In this document: positions 8,280 to 15,255 of the stretch, in pieces
How positions within the stretch are numbered: position 1 is the first letter of the stretch
Layout: each line of letters opens with the position of its first letter
Assembly: GCF_003610785.1 (NCBI RefSeq)
Contig: NZ_RAQQ01000014.1
Location: 1 to 64,000 of the forward strand
Reading direction: 5' to 3'
DNA length: 64,000 bases
Source of the DNA: Micromonospora globbae
GTDB taxonomy: Bacteria; Actinomycetota; Actinomycetes; Mycobacteriales; Micromonosporaceae
Notes under the pieces: generated by a model
The model's database searches: none
What the model was told of the DNA's origin: nothing
The model's input: the letters and a program-made list of their open reading frames with translations, nothing else
Program-made: the position numbers and the translations under genes

Positions 8280-9430
8280 GAGGCGGCCGACAGGTCCGCG
8301 ACGGCGGAGGCCCCGGCGACGACCGCCTCGTAGTGCCCGATCAGCTCGTCGCCCACCACCGCCCAGCTGCGCCGGCGCACCGCAGCCCGGGCGGCCCGCC
8401 CGTACGCCGCCCGCCGCGACTCGTCAGCGCCCAGCGCGGCCACCGCGGCGGCCAGCGCCTCCCCGTCCCCCGGCGGCACCAGCACGCCGGTCACCCCGGT
8501 CTCGACGAGGTCCACCGGGCCGCCGGCCGCCGGCGCCACCACCGGCACACCGCTGGCCAGCGCCTCCTGCACGGTCTGCCCGAACGTCTCGTGCGGGCCG
8601 GTGTGCACGAACACGTCGAGGCTCGCGTAGAGGCGGGCCAGGTCCTCGCCGTGCTGCACGCCGAGGAAGGTGACCTCCGGCAGGGCCCGGGCCAACTGCC
8701 GCCGGACCGGGCCGTCGCCGGCGACGACCACCCGGACACCGGGCAACCGCGCGACGGACGCCAGCAGGTCGACCCGCTTCTCCGGGGCGAGCCGGCCGAC
8801 GTAGCCGACGAGCAGTTCGCCGTTCGGCGCGAGCCGGGCCCGCAGGTCGTCGCAGCGTCTGGCCGGCTGGAACCGTTCCGCGTCCACGCCGCGGCGCCAC
8901 AGCCAGATCCGCTGCACCCCGTTGGCGATCAGGTCGGCGGCGGCCCGGGTGGACGGGGCGAGGGTGCGCCCCACCGAGTTGTGGATCTCGCGCAGCCGCC
9001 GCCACGCGGCCGCCTCTCCCCAACTCAGCCGGTACGCGCGCGCGTACGACGCCACGTCGGTCTGGTAGACGGCCACGGACGGCAGGCGGTGCCGCGCCGC
9101 GAGCGTGGCCGCGCGGGCGCCCAGGACGAAGGGGCTTGCCAGGTGGACGACGTCCGGCCGGTGCCCGAGCAGCACCCCGGCCAGGCGGGGACCGGTGGGC
9201 ACGCCCAGCCGGAAGCCCTGGTAGCCGGGCATCGGCACGCTGGGGATCCGGACGACCGGATAGGGGTACGCGCCGGCGTCGTGCCGCTCGGCGCCCGGCG
9301 GGGCGGGCGCGACGACCAGCGGCTCGTGGCCGCGGGCGACCAGGTGTTCGGCGGCCCGGACGACGGAGTGCGCGACGCCGTTCACGTCCGGCGGGAACGA
9401 CTCGGTCACGATGGCGATCCGCATGCCCAC
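8276..9430 (-). CDS. mgtA: GDP-mannose-dependent alpha-mannosyltransferase, MgtA-like (GT4)
   Basis: A 384-residue GT4 enzyme. It has IAIVTESFPPDVNGVAHSVV at the N-terminus, VYQTDVASYARAY, GYVGRLAPEKRVD, GDGPVRRQL and the donor motif GPHETFGQTVQEALASGVPVV. This set matches actinobacterial MgtA (Rv0557-type) enzymes that mannosylate glucuronosyl diacylglycerol or similar lipids. GTG at 9430 is used, with an ATG two codons later as an alternative. It sits with the downstream GT4 gene between rph and the Rv1339-like gene, where mycobacteria carry other genes. Confidence 0.8.
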   Translation of the reverse strand: MGMRIAIVTESFPPDVNGVAHSVVRAAEHLVARGHEPLVVAPAPPGAERHDAGAYPYPVVRIPSVPMPGYQGFRLGVPTGPRLAGVLLGHRPDVVHLASPFVLGARAATLAARHRLPSVAVYQTDVASYARAYRLSWGEAAAWRRLREIHNSVGRTLAPSTRAAADLIANGVQRIWLWRRGVDAERFQPARRCDDLRARLAPNGELLVGYVGRLAPEKRVDLLASVARLPGVRVVVAGDGPVRRQLARALPEVTFLGVQHGEDLARLYASLDVFVHTGPHETFGQTVQEALASGVPVVAPAAGGPVDLVETGVTGVLVPPGDGEALAAAVAALGADESRRAAYGRAARAAVRRRSWAVVGDELIGHYEAVVAGASAVADLSAAS

Positions 9431-9511
9431 ACCGTGCGGGTGTCACGGGTGCGCCAGGCGACCGGGCGCTGACGGGCCGGCGAACAGTGCGGCAAGAGCC
9501 GGTCGTCGGCG

Positions 9512-10252
9512 TCAGACCTCGTAGCTGGCGCCGGCCCGCACGACCTCGAGCGGCCCGGCGTACGCGGAGGCGGCGGACTCGACGGTGTGCGCCTCGCTGC
9601 CCCAGGCGGCCACCAGGTGGGTGAGCAGCAGCCGCCGTACGCCCGCCTTGGTGGCCGCCTCGCCGGCCTCCCGGCCGGTCAGGTGCAGGTCCGGCGGGTT
9701 CTCCACACCGTCGAGGTAGCTCGCCTCGCAGAGGAAGACGTCCGCGTCCTGGGCGAGCCGCAGCAGCGCGTCGCAGGGGGCCGTGTCGGCGGAGTAGCAG
9801 AGCACCCGCCCGTCGTGCTCCAGCCGCACCCCGTACGTCTCGACGGGGTGGTTGACCCGGTCGACGGTCACGGTCAGCGGCCCGATCGGGAACGTGCCGG
9901 GCTGCAGGCCGTAGAACTGGTAGACGTCGTCCATCGTGCCGTCGCCGTACGCGGCCATGAGCCGGTCCGGGGCGCCGGAGGGGGCGTAGACCGGCAGGAC
10001 CGGGTACGGGCCGTCCGGTGAGTACCGGCGGACCACCACGTACGACACGGCGTCGAGGATGTGGTCGCAGTGCAGGTGGGTCAGGAGGATGGCGTCCAGG
10101 GAGTGCAGGCCCGCGTAGCGTTGGAGGCTGGACAGCGATCCCGAGCCGAAGTCGAGCAGCAGGCGGAATCCGTCGGCCTCGACCAGGTAGGCGGAGCAGG
10201 GGGACTCTGGTCCGGGGAAACTTCCCGCGCAGCCCAGGATGGTCAGTCGCAT
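9512..10252 (-). CDS. Metallo-beta-lactamase-fold hydrolase, Rv1339-like (cyclic-nucleotide phosphodiesterase type)
   Basis: A 246-residue MBL-fold protein with LTILGCAGSFPG at the N-terminus, the zinc motif THLHCDHILDA (HxHxDH), further ligands in NHPVETYG and SADTAP, and LLLTHLVAAWG. It resembles RNase Z / class II-type phosphodiesterases. Its position one step from rph mirrors Rv1339-Rv1340; Rv1339 has been described as an atypical cAMP phosphodiesterase. That activity is transferred by homology and synteny only. Confidence 0.8.
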   Translation of the reverse strand: MRLTILGCAGSFPGPESPCSAYLVEADGFRLLLDFGSGSLSSLQRYAGLHSLDAILLTHLHCDHILDAVSYVVVRRYSPDGPYPVLPVYAPSGAPDRLMAAYGDGTMDDVYQFYGLQPGTFPIGPLTVTVDRVNHPVETYGVRLEHDGRVLCYSADTAPCDALLRLAQDADVFLCEASYLDGVENPPDLHLTGREAGEAATKAGVRRLLLTHLVAAWGSEAHTVESAASAYAGPLEVVRAGASYEV

Positions 10253-10537
10253 CGAGTCGTCTCGCCGTCACGCCGCGTAGTCGCCGCGCCGGTCGCCGCT
10301 CGGCTCATGATCTCGACCGACGTGTACGCCACGCTGGGGAGCCTACGCCGGCACGCATGGGCGCAAACATCATCCGCTGGAAGTTGTCACCAAGGTGACA
10401 CCCGCGCCGGACGGCCCGCCGGACCACGGCCGGACGCCACCCCGATTCGTCGCGCAGCGTGAGCGCCGGAGCCCGCGTGGCGGGGCCGCCGGCGCTCCCG
10501 TGCGAGCGCCGGACGGCCCGGTGGCGGCGTGCCGCGC
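10253..10537. other. Non-coding region between cysM and the MBL gene
   Basis: No gene is supported here. It forms the upstream region of the MBL gene and holds a near-ideal palindrome at 10385-10400. Several other-frame readings through it lack start-site support. Confidence 0.6.
10385..10400. promoter_or_regulatory. 16-bp palindrome TGTCACC-AA-GGTGACA, candidate operator
   Basis: A perfect 7+2+7 inverted repeat located 133 bases upstream of the MBL-fold gene start, in a locally less GC-rich stretch. It is typical in size of a dimeric regulator site. The regulator is unknown. Confidence 0.45.
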
Positions 10538-11503
10538 TCAGGCCCAGAGCTGTCCCTCCAGGGCCTCCTCGGCGTCGGCCAGCGTGCCGCCGTACGCCCC
10601 GGTGGACAGGTACTTCCACCCGCCGTCGGCCACCACGAACGCCACGTCGGCGCGGCGCCCCGCCCGCGCCGCCTCGTGCGCCACCGCGAGCGCGGCGTGC
10701 AGGATCGCGCCGGTCGAGAAACCGGCGAAGATCCCCTCCACCTCGACCAGTTGCCGCGTCCGCAGCACCGCGTCCCGGGTGCCCACCGAGAACCGCCGGG
10801 ACAGCACCGTGGCGTCGTACAGCTCCGGGACGTACCCCTCGTCGATGTTGCGCAGCCCGTAGACCAGCTCGCCGTAGCGCGGCTCGGCGGCGACGATCTG
10901 GATCCCCTCGACCTTCTCCCGCAGGTACCGCCCCGTGCCCATGAGCGTGCCCGTGGTGCCCAGACCGGCCACGAAGTGGGTGATCGTCGGCAGGTCGTGC
11001 AGCAGCTCCGGACCCGTCGTCTCGTAGTGGGCCCGGGCGTTCGCCTCGTTGCCGTACTGGTAGAGCATCACCCAGTCGGGGTGGTCGGCCGCGATCTGCT
11101 TGGCCGTGGCGACCGCCTGGTTCGATCCCCCGGCCGCCGGCGAGAAGATGATCTCCGCGCCGTACATCCGGAGGAGCTGGACGCGCTCGGTCGACACGTT
11201 CTCCGGCATCACGCAGACCAGCCGGTAGCCGCGCAGCTTCGCCACCATGGCCAGGGAGATGCCGGTGTTGCCGCTCGTCGGCTCGAGGATCGTGTCACCC
11301 GGACGCAGCCGCCCGGCCTCCTCGGCCGCCCGGACCATGAACAGTGCCGCCCGGTCCTTGATGCTGCCGGTCGGGTTCCGGTCCTCCAGCTTGGCCCAGA
11401 GGCGCACCGGCGGCGCACCGGCGGGGACCGTCGGCGACAGCCGGGGCAGGCCGACCAGAGGGGTGCCGCCGCACGCGTCGAGCAGGCTGTCGTACCGCGC
11501 CAT
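10538..11503 (-). CDS. cysM: CysO-dependent cysteine synthase CysM
   Basis: A 321-residue PLP enzyme of the beta family. The lysine binding PLP is K49 in NPTGSIKDR; the phosphate loop is PTSGNTGISLAM and the glycine loop GLGTTGTLMGTGRYL. Actinobacterial CysM uses O-phosphoserine and thiocarboxylated CysO rather than O-acetylserine and sulfide. Adjacency to cysO (10 bases) and mec supports that assignment. It makes CysO-cysteine, which the JAMM peptidase Mec would cleave. Confidence 0.93.
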   Translation of the reverse strand: MARYDSLLDACGGTPLVGLPRLSPTVPAGAPPVRLWAKLEDRNPTGSIKDRAALFMVRAAEEAGRLRPGDTILEPTSGNTGISLAMVAKLRGYRLVCVMPENVSTERVQLLRMYGAEIIFSPAAGGSNQAVATAKQIAADHPDWVMLYQYGNEANARAHYETTGPELLHDLPTITHFVAGLGTTGTLMGTGRYLREKVEGIQIVAAEPRYGELVYGLRNIDEGYVPELYDATVLSRRFSVGTRDAVLRTRQLVEVEGIFAGFSTGAILHAALAVAHEAARAGRRADVAFVVADGGWKYLSTGAYGGTLADAEEALEGQLWA

Positions 11504-11513
11504 GGCGGCCGCC

Positions 11514-11891
11514 TCAGCGCGCGGCGGAGACGCGGCGGCCGGCCTCGCCGTCCGCCACGGTCGCGACGGCCGCCAGCTTGTGCTGCGCGATCGCGGCCGC
11601 GGCGGCGAAGCCGAACGCGCCCCCGGCGACGGCCGGCAGGATCGTCACGCTGTCACCGTCGTTGAGCTTGGCGTCCAGCGCCCCGAGGAAGCGGACGTCC
11701 TCGTCGTTGACGTAGACGTTGACGAAGCGGTGCAGGGCGCCGGCGTCGGTGACGAGGCGGGCCCGCAGGCCGCTGTGCCGGGAGTCCAGGTCGGTGAGCA
11801 GGTCGCCCAGCGTGTCGCCGGTGCCCTCGACGACCTTCGCGCCGCCGGTGTAGCTGCGCAGGATGGTGGGGATGCGAACCTCGATGGCCAT
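11514..11891 (-). CDS. cysO: Sulfur-carrier protein CysO with a 34-residue C-terminal extension
   Basis: A 125-residue ubiquitin-like MoaD/ThiS-fold carrier. Residues 1-91 match a full CysO, ending in VTILPAVAGG with the diglycine at 90-91, where CysO normally stops (mycobacterial CysO is 93 residues). Here translation continues for 34 residues (AFGFAAAAAIAQHKLAA...) with normal GC3 codon use to the TGA 10 bases before cysM. The start at 11891 follows AAGGAGCACGACACC; an upstream in-frame extension is not supported. The tail must be removed before the carrier can be thiocarboxylated, plausibly by the adjacent JAMM protease. Confidence 0.88.
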   Translation of the reverse strand: MAIEVRIPTILRSYTGGAKVVEGTGDTLGDLLTDLDSRHSGLRARLVTDAGALHRFVNVYVNDEDVRFLGALDAKLNDGDSVTILPAVAGGAFGFAAAAAIAQHKLAAVATVADGEAGRRVSAAR

Positions 11892-11956
11892 GGTGTCGTG
11901 CTCCTTCTCGGGTGTGCCTCGGTGACGGGACGTGGACGGGTGTTGCGCCGCGGGGT

Positions 11957-12445
11957 TCAGCGGCCGGAACACTCGTAGTCGACCGTCGCCGGGCTCTGCC
12001 CGAACATGTAGGACTGCACGGCGTGCGGGTCCACCGCGGCGTCCACGATCCGGACCGGCTCCTCGGTCACCACGCCGTCGACGATGCGGAAGGAGCGGAT
12101 CTCCTCCCGGTCGGGGTCGCGGGTGGAGACGAGCAGGTAGTGCGCGCCCGGTTCACCGGCGAAGGAGACGTCCGTACGCGACGGGTACGCCTCGGTCGCG
12201 GTGTGCGAGTGGTAGATGACGACGGGCTCCTCGTCCCGCTCGTCCATCTCACGCCACACCCGCAGCTGCTCCATCGAGTCGAACTCGTAGAACGTCATGG
12301 AGCGGGCGGCATTGTCCATCGGAATGTGCCGGGTCGGGGTGTCGCTGCCCACGGGACCGGCGACGACGCCGCACGCCTCATCCGGGTGGTCCCGGCGCGC
12401 GTGGGCCACGATCGCCTCGACGATCGACCGGTCGATGCTCAGCAC
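11957..12445 (-). CDS. mec: JAMM/MPN+ metallopeptidase Mec (CysO-cysteine peptidase)
   Basis: A 162-residue zinc peptidase releasing cysteine from CysO-Cys. The JAMM motif is complete: Glu23 (PDEACGVV), His79-Ser-His81 and Asp92 ten residues later (HSHTATEAYPSRTD). The GTG start at 12445 is used. It lies upstream of cysO and cysM on the same strand. A second role in trimming the unusual CysO tail is inferred from the QbsD/QbsE precedent. Confidence 0.92.
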   Translation of the reverse strand: MLSIDRSIVEAIVAHARRDHPDEACGVVAGPVGSDTPTRHIPMDNAARSMTFYEFDSMEQLRVWREMDERDEEPVVIYHSHTATEAYPSRTDVSFAGEPGAHYLLVSTRDPDREEIRSFRIVDGVVTEEPVRIVDAAVDPHAVQSYMFGQSPATVDYECSGR

Positions 12446-12493
12446 GCGCTCCAGCCTAACGCCTGGCGGGGCGGCCCGGCGAAGTGGCGGCGG

Positions 12494-13000
12494 TCACGCC
12501 TCGTCGATCAGGGCGTTGAGCAGGGACTCCTGGAGATACCCGAGATACGCGTAGACCGACAGTTGGAACACCCGGCTGGAGGTCGGGTCCTCCGCGACGG
12601 CCTCGTCCAGTTCCTCCCCGAGGTCCGTGCCGTCCTTGATCTCCAGCCGGACCCCCATCGCGAGCCGGGCGTCGTTCAACGCGCGCAGCCACGCCTCGGC
12701 CGCCTCCGCGTCCAGCCGCACCTCACCGCCGGTCTCGCCGGGCAGCGCCGCGAGGATGGCGCCCGCCTGGTCGATCTTCGCGGTCTTGAGGTCGCCCTCG
12801 GTGTAACGGCGGAACTCGGCGGTGCTCCTCGGGTCGTCCGGATAGACCTCCGGGAAGAGCCGGCCCACCACCGGGTCGGAGTGGTCGAAGCCGTCGGTGA
12901 GCAGACCCACCACCTCGGAGGCGACCTTGCGGAGCACCCGCACCTCGTCGACGGCGAACGTGGCGACGTAGCGGTCGCCCTGGCGGCGGAACATGCTCAC
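12494..13000 (-). CDS. DUF2017 family protein
   Basis: A 168-residue cytosolic alpha-helical protein of unknown function, conserved next to clpS in actinobacteria (Rv1332 position). It starts MSMFRRQGDRYVATF, with acidic and helical segments after; no catalytic motif is evident. GTG 13000 and ATG 12994 are both possible starts. It is separated from clpS by a stop-to-SD repeat element, so the two are probably one transcript. Confidence 0.85.
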   Translation of the reverse strand: MSMFRRQGDRYVATFAVDEVRVLRKVASEVVGLLTDGFDHSDPVVGRLFPEVYPDDPRSTAEFRRYTEGDLKTAKIDQAGAILAALPGETGGEVRLDAEAAEAWLRALNDARLAMGVRLEIKDGTDLGEELDEAVAEDPTSSRVFQLSVYAYLGYLQESLLNALIDEA

Positions 13001-13058
13001 GGCGCCATCCCCGTTCCCGACCGCGGGGCTCGCGGGACCGACTCACTGATCGCGCTCA
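13001..13058 (-). repeat. Stop-to-SD intergenic repeat element, copy 3 (clpS-DUF2017)
   Basis: On the minus strand it starts with the clpS stop (TGAGCGCGATCAGTGAG), contains GAGCCCCGCGGTCG followed by GGAACGGGG, and ends at the DUF2017 start. The core is 13008-13033. It has the same length and same placement as the hutF-hutI copy. Confidence 0.78.
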
Positions 13059-13346
13059 CGACCGGTCCACCGTCGCCCACAGCCCGTACGCGTGCAGCTG
13101 CGACGCGTCGTGCTCCATGCGTTCGCGCGCGCCGCTGGAGACGACGGCGCGCCCCTTGTGGTGCACGTCCAGCATCAGCTTCTCGGCCTTCTCCCGGCTG
13201 TAGCCGAAGAGCTTCTGGAAGACCCAGGTCACGTACGTCATGAGGTTGACCGGGTCATCCCACACGATCGTCACCCACGGCCGGTCCGAGGCCGGCACCT
13301 CTTCGGTGTCCGGCGTCTCGACCGGTGCAACCTGCGGAGCCGCCAT
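13056..13346 (-). CDS. clpS: ATP-dependent Clp protease adaptor ClpS
   Basis: A 96-residue N-degron adaptor that delivers substrates to ClpAP/ClpCP. The family core is visible: WVTIVWDDPVNLMTYVTWVF, then EKAEKLMLDVHHKGRAVV (substrate-pocket helix) and the AxxLHAYGLWATV end. The ATG at 13346 gives the usual length; an ATG three codons upstream is possible. Confidence 0.93.
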   Translation of the reverse strand: MAAPQVAPVETPDTEEVPASDRPWVTIVWDDPVNLMTYVTWVFQKLFGYSREKAEKLMLDVHHKGRAVVSSGARERMEHDASQLHAYGLWATVDRS

Positions 13347-13494
13347 GCCCCCCATCGTGCCACCGGTTTCCGGGAACCGAGGAACCGGAACGCCGGAACG
13401 GCCCGGATCGCCGTGCCGGGGCGGCCCGGACCCGCCGGCACCGGGCCCGAGGGGTGGGCGGGCCGGGCCGGCGGGCCGGACGACGACAGCGCCG

Positions 13495-15054
13495 TCAGGC
13501 GAGCAGGATGCCGTGGTCGACCGCATCGGAGAGCACCGCACCCAGGGAGAGACGGACGACCTCGAATCGCCGGGAGATCTCCCGGGACAGCTCCAGCTCG
13601 ACCTCCCGCAGCGCGCGCTGGGCCCACGCCCGCGCGTCGTTCGGGTTGTCGTTGCCGGGGCTGCGCCAGTGCTGCCAGCAGCCGCCGGAGAGGGCGACGG
13701 CGACCGGCGGAAGGAGTTCGACCCGGGCGGCGCGGGGATATCCGGCCAGCGCGTCGATCGCGCCGTCACCGGTCAGCCCGGCCACGCCCGCCGTGCTCGT
13801 GACCAGCAGCACGCGGTCGAGTTCCCGGGCGGTGCGGTCCTCCGTCATCCCCCAGCGCATGGCCTGCGTCACCCGGCGGTGCACGCCCTCGGGCAGCGGC
13901 GCGCCGAAGACGCGGGCGACGGCGTCGTCCACGATCCCCCGCACGGCCCGGTCGCACTGGGCGGTGGCGAGCAGCGACAGGGCCTCCATCTCGCGGTCGA
14001 GCAGCTGCGGCAGCCCCGCGCAGCCGACCCCGAAGACGATCTCCTGGACGACGCGCAGGTGGATGTTGGCGAGCTCGAGTGCGAGGTGCTGGCGGATCCG
14101 CTGGGCGCACGTGCGGCTCTGCCGGTCGAGGCGTTCCGACCAGTCACCCGGGTCTGCCGCCACGGGCACGCGGGCGTGCTCACCGGGCAGGACCGGCGGG
14201 TCGGAGCCGGCACGACGCAGCCCCTCGTCGGCCGCCCAGCCGACGAGGGCGCGCCGCACGTCGGCCGCGACGTCGCCGTCGTGCAGTGCGAACCACCGCG
14301 CTCCGGCGAGGCCGGGAACGGCGGAGAGGAGCGCGGCGCGGTGGGCCTCCACCGCCACCGCCACCGGGTCGACCGTGGGGCCGGGCGAGGGGGACCCGGC
14401 CCCGGACGGCGGGACGGACGCCCCCGCGTCCTCCGTCGGCGCCGTGCTGTCGGACCCGGCCCAACCGGCCGAGCCAGGGGTGACCGCGAAGAAGACCGCC
14501 ACGTCGGTACGCGCGACCTCCGCGAGCAGGTTGAGTTCCGCGGCGGTGAACGCCTGGTCGGCGGCGATCACGAAGAGCATCGCCCCGGCACGCCCGGCCG
14601 CGTCGAGCAGCACCCGCACGCCCGCGGGGCCCAGGGCTCCGGTGTCGGCCGTGTCGACCAGGGTGAAGTGGCGCAGCAGCGGGTCGGGCAGGTGCAGCTC
14701 GACCCGGCGGGGCGGGCGGGCGAGCGCGGGCCCGGCCGCCGTCCGGTCCGCACCGTAGGCGTGCGGCTGCCGGTAGCCCGGCACGTACGCCGCCCGGGTG
14801 GACGTGGCGGCGTGCCGCATCACCAGCCAGCTGCCGTCGGGCACCGCGAGCAGGGCGGGGTCGACGTCGAGCAGGGTGGCGAGCACGGCGCGCCGGCCGG
14901 CGCCGTCCGGGCCGACGGCGACCACGCCGAGCGGCTCGTCCGGGCCGGGCGTGCCCACCCCGACCCGCGTTGGCAGGGGTGTGCACCGGGGCATGTCGCC
15001 CGGCCCGGGCAGGTCGCCGGGCACGCCGACCGAGGAGAGAGGACCCGGCTTCAT
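13495..15054 (-). CDS. Dynamin/GTPase-like protein with degenerate P-loop
   Basis: A 519-residue protein. An N-terminal GTPase-like half is suggested by VVAVGPDGAGRRAVLATLL (residues 44-62), LVDTADTGALG (G3-like) and FVIAADQAFT, followed by a long helical C-terminal half rich in Glu and Arg. The P-loop lacks the invariant lysine (GPDGAGRR instead of GxxxxGKS/T), so GTP hydrolysis is doubtful. A Pro/Ser/Gly-rich insert near residues 200-230 looks disordered. The gene is divergent from the LAL regulator. Function unknown. Confidence 0.6.
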   Translation of the reverse strand: MKPGPLSSVGVPGDLPGPGDMPRCTPLPTRVGVGTPGPDEPLGVVAVGPDGAGRRAVLATLLDVDPALLAVPDGSWLVMRHAATSTRAAYVPGYRQPHAYGADRTAAGPALARPPRRVELHLPDPLLRHFTLVDTADTGALGPAGVRVLLDAAGRAGAMLFVIAADQAFTAAELNLLAEVARTDVAVFFAVTPGSAGWAGSDSTAPTEDAGASVPPSGAGSPSPGPTVDPVAVAVEAHRAALLSAVPGLAGARWFALHDGDVAADVRRALVGWAADEGLRRAGSDPPVLPGEHARVPVAADPGDWSERLDRQSRTCAQRIRQHLALELANIHLRVVQEIVFGVGCAGLPQLLDREMEALSLLATAQCDRAVRGIVDDAVARVFGAPLPEGVHRRVTQAMRWGMTEDRTARELDRVLLVTSTAGVAGLTGDGAIDALAGYPRAARVELLPPVAVALSGGCWQHWRSPGNDNPNDARAWAQRALREVELELSREISRRFEVVRLSLGAVLSDAVDHGILLA

Positions 15055-15243
15055 CTGGGCGACCTCCCGTGGCAGGCGGACCGGCAGCGGCCGGCCGCGT
15101 GGAAACTCCGGAGAACCAACCCGGATGCCGGAAGACTACGAGCGACCCGAGGCCCGCACCGAACAGTTCGGATACTCACCAGTAATTGCGGCACTACTCA
15201 ACTTCGGTGCGTGACGCTCTGCCTCCGGACAGATTTCGATGGA

Positions 15244-15249
15244 TATGCT
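15244..15249 (+). promoter_or_regulatory. -10 box TATGCT, leaderless LAL promoter
   Basis: TATGCT ends 6 bases before the GTG at 15256. No SD is present, consistent with a leaderless transcript. The divergent intergenic region 15055-15243 is AT-richer than its surroundings. Confidence 0.5.
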
Positions 15250-15255
15250 GCCGAG

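Noticed and set aside
10385..10400. Crp/cAMP binding site
   Set aside because: The motif is CACC-AA-GGTG centred, not GTG-N6-CAC, despite the phosphodiesterase context.
11514..11616. CysO tail as a simple frameshift artefact
   Set aside because: The tail codons keep G or C at every third position and the frame ends neatly 10 bases before cysM; an error still cannot be fully excluded.
13240..15255. Long N-terminal extension of the LAL regulator frame
   Set aside because: The region is coding on the other strand (GTPase-like gene and clpS), and a promoter box and start fit at 15256.
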